From: Comamonadaceae bacterium
Lineage (GTDB): Bacteria > Pseudomonadota > Gammaproteobacteria > Burkholderiales > Burkholderiaceae_C
Assembly: GCA_027488215.1 (NCBI GenBank)
Contig: JAIYCB010000006.1
Span: forward strand, 102,820-166,819
DNA: 64,000 nt
Direction of reading: 5' to 3'
A program made the position numbers and the translations under genes. This document shows, in pieces, positions 9,414-18,869 of this stretch. Below the pieces are notes generated by a model. It did not search any database. It had not been told where the DNA came from and saw only the letters and a list, made by a program, of their open reading frames with translations. How positions within the stretch are numbered: the first letter of the stretch is position 1; each line of letters begins with the position of its first letter.

Positions 9414-10423
9414 GTCGCCATACCATTCGTGTTCAGGCCCATCACATTCAAAAATGCAAGCATGTCCTTGCGCTCCTGCGCTTCAGAGTAAGTGTCGGCC
9501 AACTCGCGAATGGTGCCCAAAGGAACGTCAAACTGCTCGGCTTGATCAATGGCCTTCACTTTGGCAAGAACCCGCTGGGCAAACCCTGCGACATCCCCCG
9601 AGGCGACCTCCTCAAAGATTTCCGGCCTCCAGTATTCCTTGGCACCTTGCCCCGTATAACCGATGACCTGGTTGCCACTCAAAGCGGCTTCCAATGGCGG
9701 CAAGGGGCATCCTTCAAAATGACTGAAGGCCATGAAAATTTTGGACCGCTTGAGTAAAGAAGCAACCTGCACCTCGTTCAAACCATCGATGGGCACAATG
9801 CGCCAGTGCGCAGGCAATTGGTGGCGCAAGAAAAACAGAACTTTGGAAGAATGATCCGCCAATTTACGTGGCATGTAAGTGATGATGTTTTCCTTGGCCG
9901 TATCAGGCCAAAAGCGCTTCGCATCCACCGAATAGTGAACACGCAGTATCTTTTTTTGAACTCCAGGAAACGCCAGCGCCACACAACGACTGGCGTCTTC
10001 GGAAATGGTCAAAATGCACTTGGCCGATTGGTAAGCACGATCAAGATCCTCCGGACGGCCTTTGGTGATGTAGTAACCGTTCTGCACGTAAATGGCATAA
10101 CTCACGCCCATGGCCGCCAATTGAGTGCCGTATTTTCGTGCCCAAAGTTCCGGAATGACGACCATCTGATGGCGGGCATCGAATACCCCAGCCACATTGG
10201 AAAAAGAAGGTTTACCCATCCATCTGAGTTTGAAAAATGCCCTCTTCACAGGCACCTGCGAATCAAACCAACTAACACGGAAAAACCAGGTGTTGGGGTG
10301 CATCACCGCAGCGGAAAACCCAAGTGATTGACCCATTTTGTGAATCAATTCAGCCTGTCTGTAAATGACTTTGACGCCGCCAATGGCTTTTTTGATGGCA
10401 GGGCACAAAAAGATCAGTTCCAT
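9410..10423 (-). CDS. Glycosyltransferase, GT-B type
   Basis: A 337-residue protein with GT-B features: an N-terminal half beginning MELIFLCPAIKKAIGGVKV and a C-terminal half containing FMAFSHFEGCPLPPLEAALS, which resembles the donor-binding E-x7-E region of GT4 enzymes. Overall similarity to well-known families looks weak, so donor and linkage are unknown. The start overlaps the O-antigen ligase gene by 10 nt; the end overlaps the next GT by 4 nt. Confidence 0.72.
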   Translation of the reverse strand: MELIFLCPAIKKAIGGVKVIYRQAELIHKMGQSLGFSAAVMHPNTWFFRVSWFDSQVPVKRAFFKLRWMGKPSFSNVAGVFDARHQMVVIPELWARKYGTQLAAMGVSYAIYVQNGYYITKGRPEDLDRAYQSAKCILTISEDASRCVALAFPGVQKKILRVHYSVDAKRFWPDTAKENIITYMPRKLADHSSKVLFFLRHQLPAHWRIVPIDGLNEVQVASLLKRSKIFMAFSHFEGCPLPPLEAALSGNQVIGYTGQGAKEYWRPEIFEEVASGDVAGFAQRVLAKVKAIDQAEQFDVPLGTIRELADTYSEAQERKDMLAFLNVMGLNTNGMAT

Positions 10424-11685
10424 GCTGATACCTTCTTTTCTTTGATGGCCAAGATGATCAGTCCCAAGAGCATGACCGACATGGCACAGAAAAAATACCG
10501 AAATGCATTGCGCCCCAACGCGTTGACCGTCAAACCGAATTCAAAATACAACGCCACCAGCAGCATGCCCAGTAGGGCATAAGGGAAGGTCTTTGCACCC
10601 AGCTTTTGAAAACGCCAGAAGCCCACAAACACCCCCACATACAAAGCCAATACAGACAGCACGCCAACCATGCCGGACACCGCCGCATAGTGCAGCAGAT
10701 CATTTTCAAAAACAGGCGCAATGCCAGCAGGCACATTGAATGGTTTCAAATGATCTGCAAGCTTGGACAAGGCCCCCTCTCCAGACCATCCCAGAAGCGG
10801 GCGCTCAGTAAACAGTTGCAGGGCATACGACCACAACTCCAAGCGAATGCTGACGGACCAATCGGTCACCTGACCTGTCTCGAACCAGAGATGGGCCTTG
10901 CCCCAGACGCCTTCAAGCCGATCCCGCACCAAGTCCTCGGGCGCCAGCCACACGCCCTTGACCACCAACACCGAGATCAACACAACCCCCAAGAATCGCC
11001 ACAGAACCGGTTTGCCTGCCGTGACTCGCCACACAAACACCAACATGACCATGATGATGGACAACCAGCCGCCCTTGGAACCGCTGAGCAATGAGCCCCA
11101 CACACCCAAGGCGGCACCGCATGACAAAAAGATCCGCACCCCAATGTTATTTTTCGCTGGTTCGAAATACAACAAACCAAACAAGGCAATGCAGGCCAGC
11201 ACCACCGACAGATCGCCAAAAATGATCGGGTGGCTCATGGCGCCCATGGCACGCCCCGTCAAAAGGACCAGACTTTCATAACTGGCAAATGCGCCGGCCA
11301 ACACCGCAGCAGTCGCCGCGCCCAACCACAAAACAACAGGCTGCAAGCGGGATTTGATCACGCCGTGCAACATCAAAGGGGCCAACAAAAAGGGGATGAA
11401 CGCCTCGTAATATCCTGGCCCGTAGTCGTACCAAATCCCCAGAAAAATTCCACCCCCCACAAAACCGGCAAAGCCCAAGGCCATGAAACGCATCTCCGGC
11501 CTGCGCCAGACCATGACCAGATCCGTGCGCAAGTCCTTGACTGACCACACTCCCATGCCCGCCAAACAAAGCACCAACAGCTTGGGGCCGCCGGGCAGGA
11601 CCAAAACCAACGACAGGCAGGCAAAAACCAAGCCGTTGTGGATGCGCTCAAGCGGCGTCAATGAACCCATGTCAATGCGAACCAC
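10414..11685 (-). CDS. waaL: O-antigen ligase family membrane protein
   Basis: A polytopic membrane protein of 423 residues with about ten to twelve hydrophobic helices and one larger periplasmic loop (roughly residues 240-330) containing the LGWSGEGAL segment typical of the Wzy_C/WaaL family. WaaL ligates undecaprenyl-linked O-antigen to lipid A-core in the periplasm. Sequence alone cannot separate ligases from Wzy polymerases. The position in a core block, with a separate wzy in the polysaccharide cluster at 41.5 kb, favours ligase. The listed start is GTG 11685; ATG 11670, just after the preceding gene's stop, is equally possible. Confidence 0.75.
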   Translation of the reverse strand: MVRIDMGSLTPLERIHNGLVFACLSLVLVLPGGPKLLVLCLAGMGVWSVKDLRTDLVMVWRRPEMRFMALGFAGFVGGGIFLGIWYDYGPGYYEAFIPFLLAPLMLHGVIKSRLQPVVLWLGAATAAVLAGAFASYESLVLLTGRAMGAMSHPIIFGDLSVVLACIALFGLLYFEPAKNNIGVRIFLSCGAALGVWGSLLSGSKGGWLSIIMVMLVFVWRVTAGKPVLWRFLGVVLISVLVVKGVWLAPEDLVRDRLEGVWGKAHLWFETGQVTDWSVSIRLELWSYALQLFTERPLLGWSGEGALSKLADHLKPFNVPAGIAPVFENDLLHYAAVSGMVGVLSVLALYVGVFVGFWRFQKLGAKTFPYALLGMLLVALYFEFGLTVNALGRNAFRYFFCAMSVMLLGLIILAIKEKKVSAWN

Positions 11686-12547
11686 GGGGCGTCCAGCGAA
11701 TCAAGCCCATCCATCGGCCCCACATGCGGCAAAAGCGCTTGGGTGAAAACAACAAAGCACGCAGCGGCAACGCCAAAGCGGTGCTCCACAACAAGCGGCG
11801 TCGGTGCATCAGGGCTTGCGCCAGCGTGCCGTGTTTTTGCTCAAAAATGAGTTTGGACTGGGCATGGTGAAATCCACGCACATATTCGCTTTTCCAGGGT
11901 GCATGCCCTTTCACGGAACCTCGCGATCGGTGCAAGGCCTGGATGGACGGCACCACCACCATGGGCAAACGGGCATTAAACAGACGCAGGCTCAGGTCAT
12001 CGTCTTCGTAATAGAGGAAGAAGTTTTCGTCAAAAAATCCGACGGTGGCAAACTGATCCATGCGAAACAACATGGCCGCACCACACACAAAACCCACACA
12101 CGCTGGTCCCTCGGCAGCGGGCCCATGGGATATCCATAAGGTGTGTGGCCAGCGGTAATTGACCTCGGCTTGTCCCTTGGGCCCCATCAATTGTGGTGCC
12201 AACAGCGCAGCATCAGGCATCTCCTGGGCTGCCTTCAAAAGCGCCAACAATGCCTCATTTGTGATTTCACAGTCGGGATTGAGCAAAAAAGCAAAGGGCG
12301 TGCTGACCTGAGCCAAAGCGCGGTTGTTGGCAGCGCCAAAGCCCAGGTTCAATGGGTGCGATAACACTTGAGCCTGAGGCCACAGGGCGCGGGCCTGCTC
12401 GGGTGTGCCGTCGTTGCTGGCATTGTCAGAAATGATGACGTGTGGGCAATGTTGCAACAGGGCATTCAAACCTGCAAGGCAATGCGCGCTATGGTGGGTC
12501 ACCACCACCAACGTCACATGTTCCAAGCCATACATGGACATGTTCAA
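11672..12547 (-). CDS. Glycosyltransferase family 2, rhamnosyltransferase-like
   Basis: GT2 enzyme of 291 residues in the WbbL/rhamnosyltransferase-like group: VTLVVVTHHSAHCLAGLNAL at the N-terminus, ISDNASNDGT for nucleotide binding, FLLNPDCEI as the DxD-like site, and FFLYYEDDDLSLR as the conserved acidic motif later in the domain. The sugar transferred is not proven. The start overlaps the phosphomannomutase stop by 4 nt, and the end overlaps the ligase gene. Confidence 0.85.
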   Translation of the reverse strand: MNMSMYGLEHVTLVVVTHHSAHCLAGLNALLQHCPHVIISDNASNDGTPEQARALWPQAQVLSHPLNLGFGAANNRALAQVSTPFAFLLNPDCEITNEALLALLKAAQEMPDAALLAPQLMGPKGQAEVNYRWPHTLWISHGPAAEGPACVGFVCGAAMLFRMDQFATVGFFDENFFLYYEDDDLSLRLFNARLPMVVVPSIQALHRSRGSVKGHAPWKSEYVRGFHHAQSKLIFEQKHGTLAQALMHRRRLLWSTALALPLRALLFSPKRFCRMWGRWMGLIRWTPRGSH

Positions 12548-13947
12548 TGCGCCGCAGCCTGAATCTGTGCACCGGGCTTGACTGAGCGCAGCAGCGCCAG
12601 CATTTCACCTTCGATGCGATGCAGGGCTGCTTCGGTTTGCCCTTCAAATCGCAGCACCAGCACCGGCGTGGTGTTGGAGGCCCGAATCAGGCCAAAGCCA
12701 TCGGGCCAATCAACGCGCAAGCCATCGATGGTGGAAACTTTGGCCGGTGCTTTGAATGCATTGCCGGCCAGCTCTTGCAAAGCACCGGTCACGCTGTGTG
12801 GCTCGCCTTCGGCGCAGGACACATTCAATTCGGGTGTAGAGAAACTGGAGGGCAAAGCGTTGAGCACTGCATTGGCGTCAGGTGACTTGCTGACAATTTC
12901 GAGCAAGCGGCAACCCGCATAGGTGCCATCGTCAAAACCATACCAACGCTCTTTGAAGAAAATATGCCCACTCATCTCACCACCCAAGGGCGCTTGTCCA
13001 CCGGCGGACTCAATGGCCCGCATTTGGGCCTTGATGAGCGAATGACCAGTTTTGTACATCAGGGGCTCGCCACCTGCGGCCTCAATGGCAGGGGCCAGAC
13101 GCTGAGAGCACTTCACGTCAAACAAGATGGTGCCGCCTGGCACGCGACTCAGCACATCCTGCGCAAACAGTTGCATCTGACGGTCAGGGTAAATGTTGTT
13201 GCCCTCTTTCGTAACGATGCCCAAGCGGTCACCGTCGCCGTCAAAGGCCAGGCCCAGTTCGGCACCGCTGGTTTTCAGGGCCGCGATCAGGTCTTGCAGG
13301 TTTTCAGGCTTGCTCGGGTCGGGGTGGTGGTTGGGAAAGTTACCGTCCACCTCGCTGAACAGCTCGATCACCTCGCAGCCCAAGGCGCGAAAGATCGCGG
13401 GGGCCGAGGCACCGGCAATGCCGTTACCAGAATCGATCACGATTTTCATTGGGCGCGAAAGGCGGACATCCCCCACGATGCGCTGGGAGTAATCGGCCAA
13501 AACGTCCAACTGAGAAACGTTGCCTCCGCCTTGCAACTGCCAGGTCTCGGTTTCCATCATCTGGCGCAGACCCTGGATTTCGTCACCGTAAATGGCGCGA
13601 CCGCCGAGCACCATCTTGAAGCCGTTGTAGTCCTTGGGGTTGTGGCTGCCCGTCACCTGAATACCGCTTTGGCAAACCGTGCTGGCAGCAAAATAAAGCA
13701 TCGGCGTGGTGGCCAGGCCAATGTCGATCACCCGGATGCCTGCCGCCACCAATCCGCGAATCAGCGCTGCAGACAAGCTCGGACCACTCAGGCGGCCATC
13801 GCGTCCCACGGCCACCGTGGTTTGCCCTTCGGCCAGCGCTCGGGTGCCAAAGGCCCTGCCCAGGCCCTCGGCCACGGCCTCATTCAGGGTCGACGGCACC
13901 ACGCCGCGGATGTCATAGGCCTTGAAGATGGAGGGGGTGATTTGCAT
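12544..13947 (-). CDS. Phosphomannomutase/phosphoglucomutase
   Basis: Alpha-D-phosphohexomutase of 467 residues (ManB/AlgC type), interconverting hexose-6-phosphate and hexose-1-phosphate. It supplies Man-1-P for GDP-mannose or Glc-1-P for UDP/dTDP sugars. The phospho-Ser loop TGSHNPKDYNGFK and the metal loop DGDGDRLGIV are intact, and the sugar-binding GGEMSGH loop is present. I place the start at ATG 13947, where the family's AYDIRG region begins a few residues in and a GGACAGG-like Shine-Dalgarno lies upstream. It heads the LPS run and could also supply the manC-gmd-fcl pathway at 48-51 kb. Confidence 0.9.
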   Translation of the reverse strand: MQITPSIFKAYDIRGVVPSTLNEAVAEGLGRAFGTRALAEGQTTVAVGRDGRLSGPSLSAALIRGLVAAGIRVIDIGLATTPMLYFAASTVCQSGIQVTGSHNPKDYNGFKMVLGGRAIYGDEIQGLRQMMETETWQLQGGGNVSQLDVLADYSQRIVGDVRLSRPMKIVIDSGNGIAGASAPAIFRALGCEVIELFSEVDGNFPNHHPDPSKPENLQDLIAALKTSGAELGLAFDGDGDRLGIVTKEGNNIYPDRQMQLFAQDVLSRVPGGTILFDVKCSQRLAPAIEAAGGEPLMYKTGHSLIKAQMRAIESAGGQAPLGGEMSGHIFFKERWYGFDDGTYAGCRLLEIVSKSPDANAVLNALPSSFSTPELNVSCAEGEPHSVTGALQELAGNAFKAPAKVSTIDGLRVDWPDGFGLIRASNTTPVLVLRFEGQTEAALHRIEGEMLALLRSVKPGAQIQAAAH

Positions 13948-14056
13948 ACGCCGTGCCTGTCCAAAAGCCCCTGGGGCCTGGTTGATTCTTAGTTTGGGAT
14001 TGTAGGCGGGTCGCGCTAACATCCCTCCTGTCAACCATGATTTTCAAAGGTCACCC

Positions 14057-14557
14057 ATGATCCCTCTGAGAGCCTTTCGCATCGACAGCCCCCTGGGCCC
14101 GATCACGCTGGCAGCCAGTGCCCATGGTCTTTGTGGCCTGTGGTTTGACGACCAAAAGCATGGCCCTACAGAGACTCAACGCCAGCAGTGGCAAACCGAT
14201 GCCAACCAGCCTATTCTTCAAAGCGCCGCAGCCCAGGTGTTGGCTTATTTGAGCGGACAGGCACTGCAGTGGGATATCCCCCTGGATTTGTCAGCCGGCA
14301 CCCCTTTTCAGCAGTCGGTCTGGCGGGCCCTGATGCACATCCCCGCAGGCCAAAGTCAAAGTTACGGCGAACTGGCCCGGCTGCTGGCCCGCCCCCAAGC
14401 CGTGCGGGCTGTGGGTGCTGCCGTCGGTCGCAACCCGGTGAGCATCATCGTGCCATGCCACCGCATCCTGGGTGCAACTGGCCAACTCACAGGTTACGCG
14501 GGCGGGCTGTGGCGCAAACAAGCACTGCTGCGGCTTGAGGGCCATTCCGGCATTTAA
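14057..14557 (+). CDS. ogt: Methylated-DNA--protein-cysteine S-methyltransferase
   Basis: A suicide DNA-repair protein of 166 residues that takes alkyl groups from O6-alkylguanine onto its own Cys. The active site IIVPCHRILG is perfect. The upstream helix-turn-helix region SYGELARLLARPQAVRAVG and the RNP motif for flipping the base are present. The size is right for Ogt without an Ada domain. Divergent from the phosphomannomutase gene with about 110 nt between them; the EamA gene follows after 10 nt. Confidence 0.92.
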   Translation: MIPLRAFRIDSPLGPITLAASAHGLCGLWFDDQKHGPTETQRQQWQTDANQPILQSAAAQVLAYLSGQALQWDIPLDLSAGTPFQQSVWRALMHIPAGQSQSYGELARLLARPQAVRAVGAAVGRNPVSIIVPCHRILGATGQLTGYAGGLWRKQALLRLEGHSGI

Positions 14558-14567
14558 CGCCTTCTTC

Positions 14568-15464
14568 ATGACTTCACCTGCTGCCAAAGGCTGGCTGGCC
14601 GATTTTTTGATCCTGAGCGCCATCTGGGGTTCGTCCTTTTTATTCATGCATGTCGCCGCCATGGAGCTGGGCGCGTTGCCCACCGCCGCCATTCGGGTGG
14701 CCATTGCATCGCTCTTTTTACTGCCTCTGATGCTGGCCAAAGGCCATGGGGAGTTGCTTCGCCTACACTGGAAGCCCGTGCTTTTTGTGGGCGTGCTCAA
14801 CAGCGGCGTTCCTTTTGCCTTGTATGCCTTTGCGGTGATGCACATCACCACAGGCTTGTCGTCCATCCTCAACGCCACAGTGCCGCTCTTTGGCGCAGTG
14901 GTGGCTTGGGTCTGGTTGGGTGATAAGCCGAGCTTGTCGCGCACGGTGGGTTTGGCCATCGGTTTTGGCGGTGTGGTCTTGCTGGCCGGGGGACAGGCCA
15001 GCTTCAAGCCCAACGACTCGGGCATCGCACCAGCTTGGGCGGTACTGGCCTGCCTGGTCGCCACCATCTGCTATGCATTTGCCGCGAGCTTCACCAAAAA
15101 ACACATTCCCAGCCTGCCGCCGCTGGTCACGGCCACCGGCAGTCAGATCGGCGCCACCTTGGCCTTGGCATTGCCTGCGCTGTGGTTTAGACCAGACCAA
15201 GGGCCCAGTGCTTCGGCCTGGTGGTCTTTGATCGTGGTCGGGGTCCTGTGCACAGGCGTGGCCTACATCCTGTATTTCAAACTGATCGAAAACTCAGGGC
15301 CTGCACGCGCCCTCACGGTCACTTTTTTGGTGCCGGTTTTTGCGATCGCCTATGGCGTGGTGTTTTTAAACGAGAACGTCACAGCTTGGATGCTGCTGAG
15401 CGGCGCGGTCATTTTGTTGGGAACGTCACTCTCCAGCGGTCTGGTCAAGTTGCCTGGGCGTTGA
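14568..15464 (+). CDS. EamA/DMT family transporter
   Basis: A 298-residue inner-membrane protein with ten hydrophobic segments in two EamA repeats of five, as in the drug/metabolite transporter superfamily. LILSAIWGSSFLFM near the N-terminus and the matching region in the second half mark the repeat. Substrates in this family include amino acids, metabolites and drugs; none can be assigned. ATG 14568, 10 nt after ogt, is preferred over an in-frame start inside ogt. The 3' end overlaps the convergent rlmN-type gene by 20 nt. Confidence 0.86.
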   Translation: MTSPAAKGWLADFLILSAIWGSSFLFMHVAAMELGALPTAAIRVAIASLFLLPLMLAKGHGELLRLHWKPVLFVGVLNSGVPFALYAFAVMHITTGLSSILNATVPLFGAVVAWVWLGDKPSLSRTVGLAIGFGGVVLLAGGQASFKPNDSGIAPAWAVLACLVATICYAFAASFTKKHIPSLPPLVTATGSQIGATLALALPALWFRPDQGPSASAWWSLIVVGVLCTGVAYILYFKLIENSGPARALTVTFLVPVFAIAYGVVFLNENVTAWMLLSGAVILLGTSLSSGLVKLPGR

Positions 15465-16500
15465 CCTGTCGAAACACCTTCACAGGTGACACCTGCTGCA
15501 CATCCCGCGCCCTGAGCTGGCCGCAGCCTGCGTCCACATCCTGACCAGCTGACTGGCGCAATTTGGTCAGCACCCCGCGCTGGTGCAGATTACGGGCAAT
15601 GGCTGCCGCTTTTTCCCAGCTCGGACGCGCAAAAGGCAAATCGGGCACCGCGTTATAAGGGATCATGTTCATCAAGGCATATTTGCCCTTGAGCAGCCGC
15701 ACGATGCCCTCGATTTCTTCGGCACTGTCGTTTACGCCTTCGATCAAGGTCCACTGGTATTGAATAGGGTAACCCGTGGCGCGGGCATAGGCCTCGCCCG
15801 CCTCCACCAGATCCTGCGGGTCAAAGCGCGGGGCACGCGGCAGCAGTTGCGCCCGCAAATCAGCCCGCGTGGTGTGCAGCGACAAGGCCAGCGCGGGTTT
15901 GACGCGGCCTTGCGGCAATCGCTCAAACACCCGCACATCGCCCACGGTGGAAAACACCAGATTTTTGTGGCCGATATTGCCCACCGTACCCAGCAAGTCG
16001 ATGGCCTCCATCACCTGATCGAGGTTGTGCGAGGGCTCGCCCATGCCCATGAACACCACTTTTTTGACGGGCCTGAGCGTGCGCGCCAGTGCCACCTGAG
16101 CCACGATTTCGGCGCTGCCCACCTGCCGAACCAAGCCTTCACGCCCAGTCATGCAAAACACGCAACCGACCGCGCAGCCCACTTGGGATGACACGCACAG
16201 GCCATCTCTGGGCAGCAACACGCTTTCCACCGTCTGCCCGTCTTGCAAGCCCACCAGCAAGCGTGCCGAGCCGTCCTGCCCCGGGTGCTGTTCACGCAAG
16301 GTGGCCAAACCTCCAAGCATGGCGCCGAGCGCGGGCAAAGCCTCGCGCACCGATGTGGGCATGAAGCTCTCCAAAGGCCTTCGACCGCTGTCCTGAGGTT
16401 TGGCCTGCGCCCACAGGCGTAGCACGCGTTGCTCGTGAAGGACATTCGCCCCCAGCGCGCGCAAGTGGTCGCGGATGTCCTGAACGCTGTGGATGTTCAT
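15445..16500 (-). CDS. RlmN-family radical SAM RNA methyltransferase
   Basis: A 351-residue radical SAM methyltransferase of the RlmN/Cfr family, which methylates C2 of an adenosine in 23S rRNA or tRNA. The cluster motif CAVGCVFC gives CX3CX2C. The C-terminal conserved Cys is in VDAGCGQL, the resolving cysteine region of RlmN. Betaproteobacteria normally carry another RlmN elsewhere, so this may be a paralogue and the exact RNA target is uncertain. The ATG overlaps the stop of slyX by one base (ATGA), so they form one unit. Confidence 0.82.
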   Translation of the reverse strand: MNIHSVQDIRDHLRALGANVLHEQRVLRLWAQAKPQDSGRRPLESFMPTSVREALPALGAMLGGLATLREQHPGQDGSARLLVGLQDGQTVESVLLPRDGLCVSSQVGCAVGCVFCMTGREGLVRQVGSAEIVAQVALARTLRPVKKVVFMGMGEPSHNLDQVMEAIDLLGTVGNIGHKNLVFSTVGDVRVFERLPQGRVKPALALSLHTTRADLRAQLLPRAPRFDPQDLVEAGEAYARATGYPIQYQWTLIEGVNDSAEEIEGIVRLLKGKYALMNMIPYNAVPDLPFARPSWEKAAAIARNLHQRGVLTKLRQSAGQDVDAGCGQLRARDVQQVSPVKVFRQVNAQAT

Positions 16501-16721
16501 CAGTAATGCGGCGGAATTTCATCGCGCAGGTTGCGCACCTCGACGCCGCCACCCGATTCGGGCAGGCGGTCACGCATCTGACGCAATTCAATGATCAGCG
16601 CGTCGATTTGCTGCTGCTGGCGGTAAACCTGGGCATTGAGCTGATCAAGCAGGTCTTCGGTAAAGCCCGCCTTGACTTCCAAATCAATCAGGCGGTTTTC
16701 AATAGGGTTGGGAATGTCCAT
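16500..16721 (-). CDS. slyX: SlyX family protein
   Basis: A 73-residue acidic coiled-coil protein. The segment ENRLIDLEVKAGFTEDLLDQ followed by a Gln-rich helix and a C-terminal PPHY ending is the SlyX signature. The function of SlyX is unknown. ATG 16721 is chosen because the family alignment begins there; the upstream in-frame extension has no SlyX character. Divergent from metK, coupled to the rlmN-type gene. Confidence 0.9.
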   Translation of the reverse strand: MDIPNPIENRLIDLEVKAGFTEDLLDQLNAQVYRQQQQIDALIIELRQMRDRLPESGGGVEVRNLRDEIPPHY

Positions 16722-16767
16722 GGGCTCTATTGGACCTGATTTCAAAAAGGGATTGCGCCATTTTTCA

Positions 16768-16773
16768 TATAAT
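16768..16773 (+). promoter_or_regulatory. Candidate -10 box of the metK promoter
   Basis: TATAAT on the plus strand, inside the 179-nt spacer between slyX and metK. A clear -35 hexamer at 16-18 nt is not visible. Transcription from here would give a leader of about 120 nt before the metK ATG, long enough for the folded element described at 16804-16879. Confidence 0.45.
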
Positions 16774-16803
16774 GCGCCCATCGCCGAGTTATCCGAACTA
16801 CTT

Positions 16804-16879
16804 GCAGGGCGATTCACAAAACCTGCTAAAGCGTTCGCCAGGCTCCGGGTTTTCAGGGTCGGCAACGCCGAAAAACCAT
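16804..16879 (+). promoter_or_regulatory. Candidate structured 5' leader of metK (pseudoknot plus hairpin)
   Basis: GCAGG at 16804-16808 pairs with CCTGC at 16822-16826. The loop bases GCGA directly after the first strand can pair with TCGC at 16835-16838, giving an H-type pseudoknot of 5 and 4 bp. A second hairpin, TCGGC-AAC-GCCGA with possible outer GGTTT/AAACC pairs, follows before the AAGGAG Shine-Dalgarno. Several known SAM-sensing riboswitches are small pseudoknots in front of metK or metA, so a regulatory role is plausible. I do not recognise a named class and short pairings can arise by chance. Confidence 0.35.
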
Positions 16880-16900
16880 TGAAACCAAGGAGCTTTTTTC

Positions 16901-18082
16901 ATGTCCCAGAACTTCCTCTTCACCTCGGAATCCGTCTCCGAAGGACACCCCGACAAAGTCGCCGACCAGATTTCGGACGCGATTTTGGACGCCATCTTCG
17001 AACAAGACCCCCGCAGCCGCGTGGCTGCTGAAACCCTGACCAACACCGGTTTGGTCGTGCTGGCGGGCGAGATCACCACCAATGCGCACGTCGACTACAT
17101 CCAGGTTGCGCGCGACACCATCAAGCGCATCGGCTACGACAACACCGACTACGGCATCGACTACAAGGGCTGCGCTGTCATGGTTTGCTACGACAAGCAG
17201 TCCAACGACATTGCCCAAGGTGTGAACCACGCGTCTGACGATCACCTCAACATCGGCGCGGGCGACCAAGGCCTCATGTTCGGCTATGCCTGCTCGGAAA
17301 CCCCTGAGCTGATGCCTGCCCCCATTTATTACGCCCACCGCCTGGTCGAGCGCCAGGCCCAGCTGCGCAAAGACGGCCGTCTGCCCTTCTTGCGCCCCGA
17401 CGCCAAGAGCCAGGTGACCATGCGCTATGTGGACGGTAAGCCCCACAGCATCGACACCGTGGTGTTGTCCACCCAGCACAGCCCCGACCAGTCGGAAACA
17501 GCCACCAAGATGAAAGCCAGCTTCACCGAAGCCATCATCGAAGAGATCATCAAACCCGTTCTGCCCAAAGAGTGGCTGCAAGACACCAAGTACCTGATCA
17601 ACCCCACCGGCCGTTTTGTCATTGGCGGCCCCCAGGGTGACTGCGGCCTCACGGGCCGCAAGATCATTGTGGACACCTACGGCGGCTCGTGCCCCCACGG
17701 TGGCGGCGCGTTCTCGGGCAAAGACCCGTCCAAGGTGGACCGCTCGGCCGCTTACGCCGCCCGTTACGTCGCCAAAAACATCGTGGCTGCGGGCCTCGCC
17801 ACCCAGTGCCAGGTGCAGGTTGCTTACGCCATTGGCGTGGCACGCCCAATGAACATCACCGTCAACACCATGGGCACCGGCGTGGTATCGGACGACAAGT
17901 TGTCGGCTTTGGTGGCCGAGCACTTTGACCTGCGCCCCAAGGGCATCATCCAGATGCTCGATTTGCTGCGCCCCATCTACAGCAAGACCGCCGCTTATGG
18001 CCACTTTGGCCGCGACGAGCCCGACTTCACCTGGGAGCGCACCGACCGCGCGGCAGCCCTCAAAGCCGCCGCCGGTTTGTAA
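16901..18082 (+). CDS. metK: S-adenosylmethionine synthetase
   Basis: Makes SAM from methionine and ATP in the cytoplasm. The 393 residues match the family length. Signatures are [13 protein letters not shown] at the N-terminus, the ATP-binding hexapeptide GAGDQG and the [14 protein letters not shown] loop. AAGGAGC lies about 7 nt before the ATG. A strong terminator follows, so it is probably monocistronic. The leader at 16722-16900 may regulate it. Confidence 0.98.
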   Translation: MSQNFLFTSESVSEGHPDKVADQISDAILDAIFEQDPRSRVAAETLTNTGLVVLAGEITTNAHVDYIQVARDTIKRIGYDNTDYGIDYKGCAVMVCYDKQSNDIAQGVNHASDDHLNIGAGDQGLMFGYACSETPELMPAPIYYAHRLVERQAQLRKDGRLPFLRPDAKSQVTMRYVDGKPHSIDTVVLSTQHSPDQSETATKMKASFTEAIIEEIIKPVLPKEWLQDTKYLINPTGRFVIGGPQGDCGLTGRKIIVDTYGGSCPHGGGAFSGKDPSKVDRSAAYAARYVAKNIVAAGLATQCQVQVAYAIGVARPMNITVNTMGTGVVSDDKLSALVAEHFDLRPKGIIQMLDLLRPIYSKTAAYGHFGRDEPDFTWERTDRAAALKAAAGL

Positions 18083-18128
18083 TCCAACCCGTCGACCTCA
18101 CTGCCCCGCAGGCTGCGGGGCAGCCAAA

Positions 18129-18163
18129 AGCCGCTCAACACCGATTGAGCGGCTTTTTTTTTG
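18129..18163 (+). terminator. Intrinsic terminator downstream of metK
   Basis: An 8-bp-plus stem AGCCGCTCAA/TTGAGCGGCT with a short loop, followed by nine T. A second hairpin, CTGCCCCGCA/TGCGGGGCAG, lies just before it at 18101-18122. Confidence 0.9.
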
Positions 18164-18236
18164 GGTGCGGCCCAACACCAACCTGTGCGGCGGTTTTTCT
18201 GACAATGGTTCTTCCGCCATTCAGACTATCCACAGC

Positions 18237-18869
18237 ATGTTCCTCAACCGCCTGGACGCCGCCCATCAACTGGCCAAAGCCCTGAAAAAATACCAAGGCC
18301 AGCACCCCTTGGTGCTGGCCATTCCACGCGGTGCGGTGCCCATGGGGCTGGCGCTGGCCAAAGCGCTGCATGGCAGCTTCGACGTGGTGCTGGTGCACAA
18401 GCTGTGCGCGCCCCTGCAACCTGAACTGGCCATCGGTTCTGTGGACGAAACCGGCTCGGCCTGTTGGTCACCCGACGCCAACACGCTGGACCTGCAGGCA
18501 CCCTATCTCCGGGCTGAATTAGAACGCCAAATGCAGACCCTGAAAGTCCGCCAAAAGCAATACCGCCAGTTACTGCCGCGTGCCGAGGTGAAAGACCGAC
18601 TGGTGATCGTTGTGGACGATGGCCTGGCCACAGGCGCAACCATGCAGTCGGCGCTGCGCGCCACGCGCAAACAAGGGCCGCGCCATCTGGTCTGTGCGGT
18701 GCCGGTGGCCAGCCCCCGAGCCTTGCGCGAGGTGCAGGCCCTGGCCGACGACACCGTATGCCTGCTGGCCCCGGAAGACTTCATGGCCGTCGGACAGTAT
18801 TACCGCGATTTTGCGCAGGTGGACGATGCCGCGGTCCTTGCCATGCTCGCTGGCCAGACAAGGTCATAA
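18237..18869 (+). CDS. Phosphoribosyltransferase-domain protein
   Basis: A 210-residue type I phosphoribosyltransferase fold. The PRPP-binding motif is VIVVDDGLATGATM, and the N-terminus has LAIPRGAVPMG. This group is usually annotated as predicted phosphoribosyltransferase; no substrate is proven. The start ATG 18237 gives the usual N-terminus for the group; longer in-frame starts run back into metK and the terminator. The last 6 nt overlap the convergent host-attachment-family gene. Confidence 0.82.
   Translation: MFLNRLDAAHQLAKALKKYQGQHPLVLAIPRGAVPMGLALAKALHGSFDVVLVHKLCAPLQPELAIGSVDETGSACWSPDANTLDLQAPYLRAELERQMQTLKVRQKQYRQLLPRAEVKDRLVIVVDDGLATGATMQSALRATRKQGPRHLVCAVPVASPRALREVQALADDTVCLLAPEDFMAVGQYYRDFAQVDDAAVLAMLAGQTRS

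Noticed and set aside
12964..13992. Plus-strand frame of 342 codons opposite the phosphomannomutase gene
   Set aside because: Complement of a conserved enzyme, no family features, no ribosome binding site.
16853..18004. Minus-strand frame of 383 codons opposite metK
   Set aside because: Val/Gly/His-rich shadow of metK codons; no independent support.
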